A stretch of DNA of 64,000 nucleotides from Chimonanthus salicifolius (Eukaryota > Streptophyta > Magnoliopsida > Laurales > Calycanthaceae). The position numbers and the translations under genes were made by a program. Where the stretch lies: assembly GCA_013350335.1 (NCBI GenBank), contig CM023536.1, positions 6,716,207-6,780,206 on the forward strand. Direction: 5' to 3'. Positions 1 through 12,386 of the stretch are shown here, piece by piece. A model generated the notes under the pieces. The model was not told the origin of the DNA. It worked only from the letters and a program-made list of their open reading frames with translations, and ran no database searches. The first letter of the stretch is position 1. Each line of letters opens with the position of its first letter.

Positions 1-331
1 TGTTCGAAAGCTCGCTCCCCGCCTTTGATTCTTCATCTGAAGCCCTTTTCTGTTTCACGTGTCAAATACAAGAGCTTCGACTCAAAATTCCTGTCTGATG
101 TTTCGTTTTTTGCTAGGGAATTGTGCTTCAGAATTTGACCTTTTGGGTCTGATCTTGGAAGTTCCTCCTTTTTCCTGAAACCCCTTTTCACCCATTTATC
201 CAAGTAAGACATGGGTTGCTTCAATGATCATTTCTCCGAGCTCAATATCTGTTTATGGTTTCTGTTTTTATCATGTTGTAAATCTAAGTGTCTAACCATC
301 CTTGGGTTGAAGGAGGAATAAGTAAATTTCA
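1..331 (+). promoter_or_regulatory. Upstream and 5' leader region of the RCC1-repeat gene
   Basis: Non-coding stretch directly upstream of the first ATG of the RCC1-repeat gene. It is only moderately AT-rich and pyrimidine-rich, as plant leaders often are. No clear TATA box or other element can be assigned, and the true promoter may lie left of the window. The open frame on the opposite strand here has no recognisable product. Confidence 0.4.
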
Positions 332-3300
332 ATGGCAGAAAGGGATCGGTCTTTGTTTTCAATTGAAGAATTGCCGTCTCATTTGATTCTAGAGATTTTG
401 ACTACTGGCTGTTTGAGTGCACTCGATCTTGTCTCTTTGGAGAAGACATGTCGGACCTTTGGTGGGAGTTATGGGGTGTACCCTTGCAAGTTCCGGTCAA
501 TGGCTGAATTTGCTGCTTTCCAGCTTTGCTGCATGCATTCCATTTTTTACTCTATGCCTCCAAGTGCCAGGAAGGAGCTACTAGATCGCTGTGATGGGAA
601 TTGGAAGCGGGTGTTGAGGTTCTTGCAGTCTGTGGAGCAAGCGTCTGGTATGATTGAGACACCAGCAGGCAATGTACTACTTCTTTGATATTGCAATTAG
701 TGTTAATTAACTGGCTGTTTGATGCTTATTCATACTTAAATTGCAGATTTGCAGTTGTCCTTGTGTGGATTTTCTATTTCTTCCTTTAACGAAGGAATGA
801 TTCATAAGCGTGACATTATGTTAAGATTTAGCATGTTTTTAATGAAACCTGTTATGCAGAGCCTACATTTCATTATGCCAACCATTAGTTCTTAAACTCT
901 TTCTTATAATAGCTGATTATCCTAAACTTCATCCTGCATAAGCCAGTGCATGATGACTATTTTCCATTGGATTGAAACATACCTGTGGCAGTGTGGGTTT
1001 TTAGTACCTCTCATAGTGTATTTCAATGAGCGTGTCTTCTGAAAATAAATATACACACGGTCCATTTTCCTCCTCTAGAAAATAACCCTTGTATCTGAAA
1101 ATCTCCTCATGGTAAATGATGGACCCCAATCATAGTAATTGAGGTGCAAGGTGCAACTAAGATGCCAATTCCAAAAGGTCTTGGAGCCTAAGGCACATGG
1201 TGCATGGCCAGGCACAATTTTAATTTCGTAGGCACATTTATTGAGATACTTTAAAAATGTGCATGCATACATTAGTTTGCATTATTCTCACATCATTGTT
1301 AACAAAATGCAAAATCCAAGCATATTACATAAGTATGCATCACATTCATGCACAAGTAAGGGTGAAACTTGAGTCAGGTTTTAACCCAACCCGCATGACC
1401 CAACCCGAGAAATCAAGTGGGTTGGGTTTTACTTTTTTTAAATAGGGCTGGGTTGGGTTGAAGAGAAAAAACCCCAATTAAATTCAGATCGGGTCAAGTC
1501 AAGCTTTTTAAGATCGACTCGACCCGACCATTCCGACCATTCATAAAATTTAATATAAAGCACTCGGGTTGAGTCGGGCCAACAATTCAGGTCAACACTC
1601 GGGTTGAGTTGGGTTAGCAATTCAGGTCGGGTTGGGTTGAGTAACTCGAGTTGGGTTGGGTCGGTTCGGGTTCAATAATTTTTTATATGGGTTGGGTTGG
1701 GTTGGGTTTATTAAAACCCAGCTCGACCTCATTGCGGCTTATGATTTTAAGATTGCTTGGGCTCATCGAGCAGCTAACTTGACTGCTAATGAGATGGCTC
1801 TATCTACGGAAATTGTAAATAAATTCTTGTAATGGGTTGGGCGGGGTTTTTTGTGGTTTCTTCCATGTGGTGGGTTCTTTTTGGCCCGCCTTCTTTGTTA
1901 TTCTTGTTTCCTTTTTTTTATTAATGAAGTTATCTTTCCAAAAAAAAGAGCCCTGCCCAACCAGCCCGAGTTTCAGCCCTATGCACAAGTATACAATATA
2001 ACAATCAAAGTTTCTAATTAAGTAAATTACTAGCTTAATTCAGGGTAAACAGATTACTAAGTTAATTCATGTTAACTAGAATATCTATTAGTTATGGCAG
2101 AAAATAAAAAGGGTTTCTTTTGTAGAAAAAGTTTCTAAAAAAAACTAGGCTTCATTAAAATGAGTGCTCCTTGGAGTTAGGTGAGGACCAAAATGGGTTT
2201 GGCTAGGCGTGGGCCCACCTTTTGGGCTTTTATCATTATAACCCTATATCACCTATGAAGTGTGATGTCATTACACCCTATGGTGTGTGCTTAACCAATA
2301 GTGCATGTCATGTGCAGGTGATAATGGGCCATCTTACTTTGGATGAGAGGTTTTTTTTCGAAAGATCTTTCCATGAGAGATGTTCAAAATACAAATTTTT
2401 GGTCTTTTCGTACAATAGAAAGTGGATCCTACATATTCATATTTTAGAAAACAAGCTCAAGCTTGTTGTGAGGTTGAGCTTATCGAGTCATTTCTCTTTT
2501 TAAATATGCAATGAATGTTTCTAGGTTTTGAATTGATTATTGAATGATACTTATATGATGGTGAAGTTTTGATGTGGAAGTTTCCCTACAAGAATGTCCC
2601 AAAGATGCAAATAGTGTTCCCTTACACATCTTTTATTAGATATCGTAGTAGTTAAGGTGCAAGGCACAATCAAGGCACGAACGAGTCCTTGAGCCTAAGG
2701 CGCAAGGCACATGTCTAAGAACAATCTTCGTTATACTAGGCACACTTATTTAGATACTTCAAAATATGTGTGGATTATGGATTTGTGTCCTCATTGCATC
2801 ATTGTTGATAAAATACAATAATACTCATGCAAAGTGCCAAAATATATTGGAAACTAAGTTTCCTAGCACATATATATTATATTGATTCACATGTACATCA
2901 CCTAATAATTAGAACTTTAATTAACTATTACTAACAATTACTTCACGTTAATTATAATATTTACTAGTTAATACAAACAACTGAAAAATGGCTTATTATA
3001 GAAAAGGGCTTAGGCGAGGCCCAAAATGGGTCTACAGCCTCGGCAAGGGCGCCTAGTTGCAACTACAGCGCTACTCAAATATCTATTGTGGAGGCAAAAA
3101 TGTAGATAATCAAGATGGTTAATGCATGTGTTTGAATGATTAGAAACAACCCTAGTATGGTGAATTGGAAGGTTATAGGTGGAAGGTGCTAAGAGAAGAG
3201 GGAGGCCTTTAAAGACTTGGTTTATTTTTTAAATCATTCTTTAAAGACTTGGACTGAGGGGGTAAAGAAGGACGTGATAGATTCGAAGGTGATTTCTTCA

Positions 3301-6300
3301 ATGCTTTGAAATGGGCATTGGGAAGGAAAAGAGTTCCTTGGATGTTTTACCTATAGCAAGGGAAATTAAAGATATTGTAAGATGTGGGGGTTTTTCATTC
3401 CATCATTTAAGTTGATCTAAAGTGGGGATGGTAGATAAATGGATCTTTCATGCAGAGATTTACAGTGATTTTGTCTCCAGAAGTAGCTTCAGGTTATAGG
3501 CACTTTGTTTTTCAGTCGTTAAACTAGTGGTTGTGACTTCTATTTTTTGGCATTCATCTTGGATACCCACCGTAAATAGTGTGTATGTTTTTCTTTTCAA
3601 AGGAATAAAAGAAGAAATCACAAATAGAAGGGAAATTAGAACTTAAAAGGAGCTCCAAATAGGCGGAAAATGCCTATGATGATGACTAAATCCTCGTATA
3701 TTCATCTATCTTTTGAGGAGAAATGATTTACTGAATCGTATTACGGTGATAATTTATCAGCTGTGATACTTGAAAAATATTTGCATTGTAGGTCCACTTC
3801 TTGTCAAGTTAGACTAGTCATCACTACCCTCTAGCCCACTGATATGATCCAGAAATGTCTTTTATCAGGGTCCATCCAACAGAATACCTTGGGAAGAATT
3901 GGCCCCACAATTTAGATTTGCTTGGAGAAGATCAAATTGCTATTTCTGGAATTGTTTTCTCTGCTTCTTCTGTTTATTAGCACGGTCAGTGAACCTAGTA
4001 ACCCACCCCTTAATGATGTTGGTAACATGATAAAGTTTGCACTTAAATTTTGTGATCGATAAATGTTGAAGTCAATTTTACCTTTCATAAAAAGAAGCTG
4101 TAAGTCACCTTTCAAAAAAAAAAAAGGCAACTGAAGTCAATTTTCTCACTGAAGGGCGAAGGTTTCAGTTCTTATGGATCTCTACCATCATTCCTATTCT
4201 TTTAAAATGCCATCATTCCTAGTCTTCTTTTAATACCTTTATAAGTTAAATGGATAAAAAAAATAAAGAACGAACTGAGATACTACATTCTTTTATCACT
4301 TATCTGTTCAAATTTATGCTAAACTTAGTCTTCCCTTCTTTCTAGAAGTTTAATGAAAGGAATTCTCATCACAACAGATGCAGATTACCACTGGAAAATA
4401 TCACACACTTTTGATCAATGGTGATTCAGTATATTCTTGCGGTTCCAGTTTGTGTGGAGTTCTTGGCCTTGGTCCAGTTACAACTCAACGTGTAGCCCTT
4501 ACACGAATAAGCTTTCCATCTAAATCACATGTTATGCATGTCTCTGCAAGTCACAACCATGCAGCTTTTGTCGTGCAGTCAGGAGAGGTTTGTATAGCTA
4601 GAAACTGATGTCTCTGCTTTTTCTGCTGGAAGAAGTCATTCCATTTCACATCTTATCTTTCAGGTTTTTACATGCGGTGATTATTCATCATTTTGTTGTG
4701 GTCATGGAGAAGTGAGGCGTACTATTTTCAAACCCACTCATATTGAAGCACTGAAGGGCATTCCATGCAAGCAGGTAAGATATGTTTTATCATTTTTGGA
4801 TCTAATGCACAAGCAAACTGGAGATACTGCTCATAGGCCAAAAACCAATGATTGATTTAAATTGAAGTCAGCATCGTGTCTCAAAAGTTTGGTGTTTCAT
4901 TGATATGCTGATCTCATTGTCATGAAATATGATTGCCCTAACATGCATTTTTATTTATTTATCTTTTGAACCAAATGTACTTTTTCCTGTTTCGCAGGTT
5001 GCCACAGGGCTTAATTTTACTGTGATCCTCACAAAGGAGGGGCGTGTGTATACGTGTGGAACTAATTCACACGGACAGCTTGGTCATGGTGACACTCTAG
5101 ACAGGCCCACTCCTAAATTAGTGCAGCAATTTGAAGGTCTTGGTTGTGTAGTTCAGATTGCTGCAGGTGTGAATTACACCTTAGCAGTAACTGGTGATGG
5201 GACAGTTTATTCATTTGGTTCTGCATCCAACTTCTGTCTTGGCCATGGTGGTCAACATAATGAGTTCCAACCGTGTGCTATCCAGTCCTTTAAGAGGAAG
5301 AATATTCATGTAATCTGTGTCTCCGCCGGTGATGAGCATGCAGTGGCACTTGATTCCAATGGATATGTGAGTTCGTAAGAACTTTGAAATTGGTGTCATT
5401 TTAGATATATGATTTCTGTTGAGTTGCTTGGACAGTCTTTTTCTATTGAGGCATTACAGGTTCACGAATTTCATGAAATGTATAATTTCCTAATTATGTT
5501 GATTTGTATTCCTCTTTTTTTTTTTTGAGAGGTGTTGATTTGTATACATCTAGGGCCCTTTAAATTTGATAGAGTGCCCCACTTTGGTGGGAGAGCTCTA
5601 AAACCATCCCAAATTGGTAGCCCAGATCGTTTCTCAACTATCTATTGCAGCCACCAATGAGATTGCTCAACTCTTTCCAACTTTGAGATCTCTAAGGAAC
5701 CCCTATCCATGGTCAGCTTAGAAACTTATTGTATAAATAGCATGCATCCTTGAATGATGGCTCCTGCGTATATCAAATTTGGTTGTATAGGGTGTACAAT
5801 TGGTGAGGGTGTGGATCTTTTAATTTAATGTTTCAAACACATTTAAGCATCTGGGAGTGACTTAAAGATTTCTGATATGCCCATATAGCTAACCTTTGAT
5901 GGGGAAAAAAATCCTGAATCAGTAGGCTAGATCATTTCCTTACTATCTATTGCAGCCAATGATGAAATTGCTAAGCCCTTCTCAACTTCGAGATCTTTTA
6001 AGGAATCCCCAAGTTTATTGCATAAATGGATGCATCCTTGAATGATGGGTTCTGCATGTATCAAATTTGGCTGTAAGGGGTGTACATTTGCTGATGGTCT
6101 GGATCTTTTAATTCAGTGTTTAGTGTCAAACACATGAAGCATCTAGGAGTGCCAAAAAATATTTGATAGCCCATACAAATATCTTCAGAAAAGACATCTT
6201 TCATGTACTTTCTGCATTTGCCATGAAAAGGGAAAAAATGGCCAACATTTTATACTCAGAAGAAATAGAGAGAATCAAATGACAGCTTAGTAGAAGAATT

Positions 6301-9252
6301 GATACCTACATTATAGGACTACATGCATGTGTATATTTGTGTCTTTCAAGCATTCAAGTACAGATGCATCTTACTGAATATGACAGTAGAGAAACTCCTA
6401 GAAAGAAGGTTCTTATACATTCTTTTCCTTTTTTTCGGTGAGTACTAGATGATTCTTATACATGTATCATGTTAACATGGATAAAAAATTTAAAAGTCAT
6501 TTTTTTATAGGTGTGTTCCTATTGCAAGTACTTTGTTATCATTTTATGTTCTACAGGTGTATACATGGGGTAAAGGCTATTGTGGTGCACTGGGGCAAGG
6601 AGACGAGAATGATAAGACTATCCCTGGATTACTGACCAGCCTTAAGAGACACCTTGCAGTGCAGGTGTGTCATAACTAGGCATTTTACCACTGCATAATT
6701 TTAATTTTTTTTTAAAGGTGAGTTTTACCACCACATATATATTTATTAGCAACATCAACTTCAATAGAATACATATAGGAGTCTTTTGGTACCCCAAAGA
6801 ATCATCATTTTAAAATCTGTTAATGTCAATAATAAAAACCCTCAAGTTATCACACTGATACGCCTGGTGATATTAACTCCTTTATTGACTAAGTCTACAT
6901 ACTATTATTGATCTTCATCTTACTTACTATGGAAGAGACGTTTTATCTTCATCTTACTTGGATGTTTTAGATGAGATTGATGACAATGATAATAATGATA
7001 TTCTTTAGATGCTTTGGAATTTTGGATAATAAAAATTTATGAATTATGATGATTTGGATTTTGGAATGTAAAAATCTTGACTTCTAATGCATTTTGATTT
7101 AATCTTGAATTGGTACATTTTGTCATATTATGAGGAATTGAACAAAACGTTATGAATCTTACAATTCTATGATTCATGATTGACACCCTTGACCCATTCA
7201 CGATACAATTCAAGTTTGACAACATTGTATATATCAGCAGAAAGATCATTGAATTAAAATGTTATCATTGAGAAACTCAGGGTCAGTAGCATCAACATGC
7301 ACTAGGGTATAATTCATGGGTAAATATACTGGTTTAGTATAGAAATTATATGTTCTACAGTTTAAAATTCTGTGGTTGTCCCTTTCTTTGGGGTAAATCG
7401 ATAGAGAATTTATTTAATGGAGAAAAAGAAGAAAGTGCACTGGAGAACCCCCCTGCGTCATGTAGTTATTGGGACTTCGCTCATCCATATGAGAATGCTA
7501 TACAATATCCATCCCGAAGAAAAATACAAGAAGATGCATCAAGAAAACTTGACCAATTTCCACTAAACTGGTCCATCGAAATCCTAAGATAACTTCTGAT
7601 GTCAATGTCCAATGCATGATATTTAACTTATCTTTATATTGTTCTTCCTTCGAGCACAGCTTTACCCTCCAAGACGTGCTTGCTCTTGCTCTCCTCACAT
7701 GAACCATGTTATAGCCAAATATTCAAGTTTCCATAACATGTGGCCTTTCTTTGGAGCCCTAAAGGCTGAGGTACAAGACCAGATGTGGAAAACAGTGAAA
7801 GAAAGCTCAAATGGGATAGACAGCAGGATAGTGCAACAGAAGGAAATATTCTTCTTTTTTCCTTTTTCTTTTCTTTTATTACTTGGAGAGGAAGCAGGTG
7901 CTCTAACAAGGGAAGTATTCCTCGACTTGAGATTCATATAATCCATTTTCATCATCATCATCGCCAATGTCATCAAGTTGCTTATCTCATCAGTCTAGGG
8001 TTGGCATTTATATTTGGATTTGGCAAATTGTTTCCATGGTCCTACGTAGGAAAAAAGGAATAAGAAACTGTGGTGGTTTTTTTTTCCCTTAAATGGTAAC
8101 TATATTAGAAAGGAGCAGAAGGATTGTACCCAAGGAGATATAAGGAAGGGAAAGCAATAGAACCACCCACCAACATTCCAAAAGGAGAGAGCAACCAATA
8201 ACTTACAAAAGTGTCCCACTCCCAAACAGAAAAAACTTAAAAACCAAGGCGACTCAGGGAAGATCTTATAAATTCGATTAGGATAACCCAGTTAGATTAG
8301 GAGCAACCATTTGCAAACAGGGCCAAATTCCAACAGAATCTCGATGGCCCTCTAAAGATTATCTGAGAGTGACAGAAGAGCAACTGAAGACATCATTGAT
8401 CATTGTAAACCATAGAGGCTAATCATAGCATTCCAAAATGACATAGAGGAGGGGCAATGCAGGAGTAAGTGATCCACATCGTACAAGGCTCAAAAAGAGA
8501 GGGAGCAAGCATGACCATAAACCTGCACCTTTTGTGCCTTTTGTGGTTGTCCCCTTTATTCTTTAAAAATTTTGAATTTTGTAAATGCTTTTATCAAATC
8601 AAAGATTCAGGCAGGTACAAAAATAGTGTATCTTAATATGTTATATATGTTGGTTTTGTACCATTGTAGAAGTGACACATCATGGTTGGGAGTGATATCC
8701 TTTGTCATTTTCTTTTTCATTCAAATTGATCCCCCTACAATGTCTCAGTTTCCCATTGGTCACAACAGGAAATTCCTGTTGCGGCAACATGGTATGTGGA
8801 TTCTACCATGTCTTGCAGTGCTTTTTTTTTTTCCTTGTATTATTTACGTAATGTTGAATCTCTCTCTCCCTCTCTCTCTCTCTCTTAGCGCTTTATATTT
8901 ATGTGACTGCAGATCTGTGCCCGGAAGAGGAAGACCTTTGTTCTCATGGACAATGGCTCTGTTTTTGCTTTTGGTTGGATGGGATTTGGGAGTTTAGGCT
9001 TTTCTGACAGGGGGCTTTCTGACAAAATCACAAAGCCACGGATTCTGGCTAATCTGAAAGCCCATCATATTTCACAAATAAGCACGGGTCTCTACCATAC
9101 TCTTGCTGTCACCAACAAGGGCTTGATCTTTGGTTTTCGGGGACAATGAAAGGGGGCAACTTGGGCATTGTTCATTGAGAGGGTGCCTGGAGCCAACTGA
9201 AATTGTGGTACAGATGACAGATGAGGTGGACATTGTGGCGGAAAGTGGATGA
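332..9252 (+). CDS. F-box-like / RCC1-repeat family protein, six exons, frameshift in last exon
   Basis: Exons by reading frame and splice sites: 332-673, 4378-4587, 4664-4774, 4998-5366, 6557-6664 and 8913-9252; every intron is GT-AG and every junction is phase 0. The product is about 493 residues. Residues ~10-45 look like an F-box-like N-terminus (SIEELPSHLILEIL...LDLVSLEKTC). The rest is a series of RCC1 blades with typical G-Q-L-G-H-G-D and VSAGDEHAVAL motifs, predicting a seven-bladed propeller; such proteins act as adaptors or signalling scaffolds. Order and length match plant F-box-like RCC1 proteins. In exon 6 the frame hits TGA at 9147-9149. Ignoring one base near 9138 restores a GDNERGQLGH motif and runs to a stop at 9250-9252. 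This is a real pseudogenising or C-terminal truncating change, or a sequence error. Introns 1, 4 and 5 carry repeats. The exact partner is unknown. Confidence 0.88.
1359..1980. mobile_element. Non-autonomous TIR element with 10-11 bp target duplication
   Basis: The ends are inverted: left AGGGTGAAACTTGAG, right (reverse complement) AGGGCTGAAACTCGGG. The direct repeat ATGCACAAGTA flanks it at 1348-1358 and 1981-1991, and removing the element rejoins the two halves of the AAGGCAC repeat. The interior is rich in GGGTTGGGTTGGG runs and carries a 5'-truncated LINE tail. A 10-11 bp duplication fits Mutator-like elements better than hAT (8 bp), but the superfamily is uncertain. Confidence 0.7.
1729..1947 (+). 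mobile_element. 5'-truncated LINE 3' end (family A)
   Basis: The translation ends in an RNase H-like C-terminus (FKIAWAHRAANLTANEMAL) followed by stop, a T-rich 3' UTR, the tail ATTAATGAAGTTATCTTTCC and a short A run at 1940-1947. The same residues and nearly the same tail end the larger LINE at 22853-24764, so both belong to one family. It is nested in the TIR element. Confidence 0.75.
2650..3066 (+). repeat. Dispersed 'AAGGCAC' repeat, copy B (uninterrupted)
   Basis: Runs from AAGGTGCAAGGCACAATCAAGGCAC to GGGCGCCTAGTTGCAACTAC. It parallels copy A over its length without the inserted TIR element. Its outer ends are weakly inverted (GTAGT...ACTAC). Non-coding, in intron 1 of the RCC1-repeat gene. 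Confidence 0.65.
3170..3610 (+). mobile_element. LINE RNase H-region fragment
   Basis: Broken frames read IEGD..NALKWALGRKRVPWMF and then (I)AREIKDIVRCGGFSFHH, the pattern of the RNase H tail of plant LINEs; compare IEGDSANVIKWAKG...PWRLITMVREIRALT at 29538-29636. Stops and frameshifts show it is dead. In RCC1-repeat intron 1. Confidence 0.65.
3611..4377. other. Remainder of RCC1-repeat intron 1, no gene seen
   Basis: AT-rich intron sequence down to the acceptor before 4378. It contains a short A-run at 4113-4125 but no recognisable protein, RNA gene or structured repeat. Confidence 0.5.
5610..6170. repeat. Diverged ~300-bp tandem duplication in RCC1-repeat intron 4
   Basis: A block containing CTATCTATTGCAGCC, GGATGCATCCTTGAATGATGG-like and GGATCTTTTAATT stretches occurs near 5617-5875 and again near 5921-6165, offset by about 300 bp. 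The copies differ by substitutions and small indels, so the duplication is old. No coding capacity. Confidence 0.75.
6665..8076. other. RCC1-repeat intron 5, left part, no gene seen
   Basis: AT-rich intron. Short open frames on both strands (7350-8060) overlap each other, lack known motifs and do not continue the RCC1 frame. I see no element I can name. Confidence 0.45.
8077..8530 (-). mobile_element. LINE 3' fragment (zf-RVT region), minus strand
   Basis: On the minus strand a decayed frame reads DVDHLLLHCPSSMSFWNAMISLYG, the zinc-finger/RVT linker motif found between reverse transcriptase and RNase H in plant LINEs. The 3' end is a T run on the plus strand (8077-8085), i.e. a poly(A) tail on minus. 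Inserted in RCC1-repeat intron 5, opposite to the gene. Confidence 0.65.
8858..8886. repeat. (CT)n tract
   Basis: A short CT-rich run just upstream of the acceptor of RCC1-repeat exon 6; it probably supplies the polypyrimidine tract for that site. Confidence 0.7.
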
Positions 9253-9855
9253 ATCTCAACAATCCAACGACACATTTAACACAATATAATTGAACTTGTA
9301 AGTTTGGTAGTTAGCGTAATGTAACAAGGACCCATGTTGGCCCTGCAAAGGTGGTGCACACAAAAATCCATGCAGCCTTGCCTTAGGGGGAATGTCTGCA
9401 TGCGTGTGTTAATGTATGCATACATGTGCTATACATGTATGTAAATGGGCATGCTTATATATATTTTCTTTTGCCTGTATATATAGTGCACATTTGACGT
9501 AATCCTAGGAAATTAAAATGTTTCTAAAGGGTTAAAGGGTGAAGATCTACAAGCAACTAACAGATTCAATTTGCTTCCATTTGTTTTATTAGGGTGCATG
9601 ATGAACCATTAGAAAAATTTGACATCAAGTTTTTTGCCCGAACGATCTTTGAGTGTCAATTAACCATATCCTAACCATCTAAAGCTTTCTTACTGGCGAC
9701 CATTTTCCTTTTCCCTTAAAAGTTTGAGATGTCGTTCCTGGTGCGAAGTATCATTTTATTTGTACTGGAAGCACTGGTTTTGAGTTATCTGCTGATCAAC
9801 TTGGTGTTATGTTGTCATTAATTCATTACTTATCATAGTCACTTTTTTGTGATTA
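9253..9855. other. 3' flank of RCC1-repeat gene
   Basis: AT-rich sequence after the expected stop codon and probably including the 3' UTR. No clear poly(A) signal can be singled out, and no gene is seen. Confidence 0.4.
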
Positions 9856-10202
9856 TGGGCCAGTTTGGCAGCATGGAATTTGCAGGCAGATTGCAGTCTG
9901 TAATTTACCCCAAAGAGTATCATGTTCAGGTGAAACTGGAAGTTGACAACTTCAATTATGAAATTCTCTCCGACTTCCAATTCTGGTAGATTTACAGATT
10001 CTTGTCTGCAGGTGTCATTTTGGAATTGCTAAGATTGAATCACTTATACTATGGAATCCTTATATACCCACATGGTAATTCTAAGTCCTACCAAACACTA
10101 AAAGTTCATGCGTGATTTCTCCACATCCCAGTATCAGAACTTGTTATCCCAGAATTTTGGATAATTACAGATTCAGATATGTTCTCTCTACCAAACAGGC
10201 AC
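9856..10202. mobile_element. MITE-like element with inverted ends
   Basis: The left end GGGCCAGTTTGGCAGCA and right end (reverse complement GTGCCTGTTTGGTAGA) form imperfect terminal inverted repeats of the GGGCCTGTTTGG type common in plant MITEs. About 350 bp, non-coding. No clean target duplication could be read, so the exact borders are approximate. Confidence 0.55.
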
Positions 10203-11018
10203 TGCCACTGCCACCAGTCAATTAATTTCACTAAGGGTGCTCCATTTTATTTTTCTTAGTTCCTGTTCCCAGGCTTGGAGCACTACTACTAATTGCTTTC
10301 TGATGGATGTAGACTCACACTTTAAGCCTAGTAATGGAGCTCTGGCTTAGAACATAAATCGAGCAAGGATCAAATGAGGATGCATCTTAAAATAACAGTT
10401 TGAAGCCTCTATGTTGGGCTCATGTGGATGGAGTGATGGGAAAGATTATTGCTTGAATAAAGTGCTTATAAAAAATTATCTTGATTGGATAACTGAAGTC
10501 ATGTCTCATAGATTCAATTTTATCCATTGATGGAAATTCATGGTGTTAGATCAATAGTTGTTTCAGTCAGATTGGAGTAAATTCAAGTGAGAATTCAATT
10601 GACAGAGGGTAGTCCAGCTTGGTCTGGATAAAATTGACACAATACAAGGGTACTATACTAACAGACTCAGCTCATGTTTATTCCAAGGTCTAGACTTGTG
10701 GGCTAGCTAAGTAGGTTTCGGCATCAGGCACTTGAAGACCAGATCATCGATCTTACTATTGGATCCATCTGTCTGATAGTCTATTGGATTGGGTGGATAA
10801 TTGGGGAAAACTACGCTCCGACGAAACTACCACTTCAGTGAGATACAGAGACAACTAGTATTTGGTCATCTCCAGCACACCCAACCTCCCTTATCATCTG
10901 GATCAACCAGCACAGAAAAGCAGATGCAGTGAATAAAATGAAAGTGTACCTTAGTTGCGAAGAAAACTCGAATGCAGCAGCTGTGGTAAACTAGCAGAAA
11001 GGCTTGGCTTTGTTCATT
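10203..11018. other. Intergenic spacer, no gene seen
   Basis: Spacer between the MITE-like element and the 55-bp tandem duplication. No convincing frame, RNA gene or repeat. Confidence 0.4.
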
Positions 11019-11128
11019 GAAAATGGATTACAGAAACGTCATCTTCTTAAAAGAATGGCAAAGTTCATTAACTGAAAATGGATTACAGAAACGTCATCTT
11101 CTTAAAAGAATGGCAAAGTTCATTAACT
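11019..11128. repeat. Perfect 55-bp tandem duplication
   Basis: The 55-bp unit beginning GAAAATGGATTACAGAAACG occurs at 11019-11073 and again immediately at 11074-11128 without visible differences. It is therefore either recent or an assembly artefact. Confidence 0.85.
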
Positions 11129-12386
11129 GATGTGGACCTTATATGTTTTCATTCATTGAATTTTCATTTAGTGATCATCTTTTGCTCAATAGCTGTTCCT
11201 TTGAAACATGAACGAGCATCTGTCCTTGTGTTAATCATCTGGCCTTGTGATTATGATTGGTAGGAATGAATGACGGAACTGAGGATTTAAAAATTAGTGC
11301 ATTAGTCCACAATTAGTTCTGTTCATCTCATTTGAAGCGCATGTCGGCTGATATTTATATATCCTTTGTATTCTTTTAAGTCTTCAGAAAAAGATAATTC
11401 GGATCTAATTGTGTAACAGTTAACACTTGATGTTGACTGAAATAGTACCTGATACATCAGTCGGTATGCATCTGCTGGGTTTTAAAACATGGGTGGAGCT
11501 GGAAATTGAAGTAGGATCATGACTTTAAATTTTTCGAGTGGGACCCACCCATGAAAAAAGCATAGTTAAGAAGAAAAAACCTTAAGGTATTCTCACCTTG
11601 TATTGGAGGTGAGACTAATTCTACGGATACACAGATCACCTGTAAATCTCGTGTTTTAAGTCAATTCAAAAAGAGTGAAATTTAAGACTTCTAGTGTAAT
11701 CCTAGAAATTCATATCTAAACTATTTGTGTAATGATGATGAAGTGAAGTACCTAGTCACATGAAGGTCTATAAGTCAAAGTGGCCGAGACCCACTTCCAT
11801 TGTTAGAGATTTAACAAATGAACAGAAACTAGAAAGGAGTAGACAATCGTGAACAGGACAAAGCAATCATGCCAAACTCTTGTCTAGTGTGAACATGTAC
11901 ACATGCATGAATGGAGAGAAACTTCTTGTGACCATCTCTGAACAAAATCAATCAAGTTGGTTCTCCTGTGGGCCACCCTCTTGACAATATCATAGCCCTA
12001 GTCTTTAGAAAACTCCAAAAGAAAACACACATATCACGTCCAAATGACAGAGAAATTTAGGTCCTAATTGCTTGGCTCCTTCCCATCCATATGTTTTTTT
12101 CACCTTTATTCAAAGACATTTGGGTCCATTGATTGACGTGAGAAGCTTCTATTCCTCAAAGAAACGTACCCAACGTGCAAACGCGTTCCATCAATCTAGA
12201 AGCCCCATACCCACTCAATTTCAAAAGAGAGAAAACATCAAACATCACACAAGATTATTAAATTAAACAATAATATTTATGCAAGTAGTGAGAAAATCCC
12301 TAGTCATTCATGGGCTTTTGGTGATTAGTCTTTTTATCTATATAAACATTTGGGCACCCATTTGCCAAACCTCTTCAAGCAGACAA
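11129..12386. other. Spacer and putative promoter of the small-peptide gene
   Basis: AT-rich. The stretch TCTATATAAACATTTGG (12336-12352) contains a TATATAAA box about 43 bp upstream of the peptide ATG, consistent with a core promoter and a short leader. Nothing else is recognised. Confidence 0.5.

Larger units (their letters stand above)
1140..2240 (+). repeat. Dispersed 'AAGGCAC' repeat, copy A, interrupted by a TIR element
   Basis: Starts with a GGTGCAAGGTGCA-type block and ends with GGCTAGGCGTGGGCCC. Its inner part (AGGCACATTTATTGAGATACTTTAAAAATGTG, then a TCACATCATTGTTAACAAAATGCAA-like stretch) matches copies at 2650-3066, 34680-35160 and 49975-50400. A 622-bp element splits it. It lies in intron 1 of the RCC1-repeat gene. 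No coding capacity; family unidentified. Confidence 0.65.

Noticed and set aside
1360..1740. Interstitial telomere repeat
   Set aside because: The GGGTTGGGTTGGG runs are not TTTAGGG units and lie inside a TIR element.
7639..8063. Overlapping frames on both strands in RCC1-repeat intron 5
   Set aside because: They mirror each other, have no family motifs, and lie between exons with matching phases.
8572..8997. 141-codon frame before RCC1-repeat exon 6
   Set aside because: Only its end overlaps the real exon in another frame; the upstream part is intron with a CT run.
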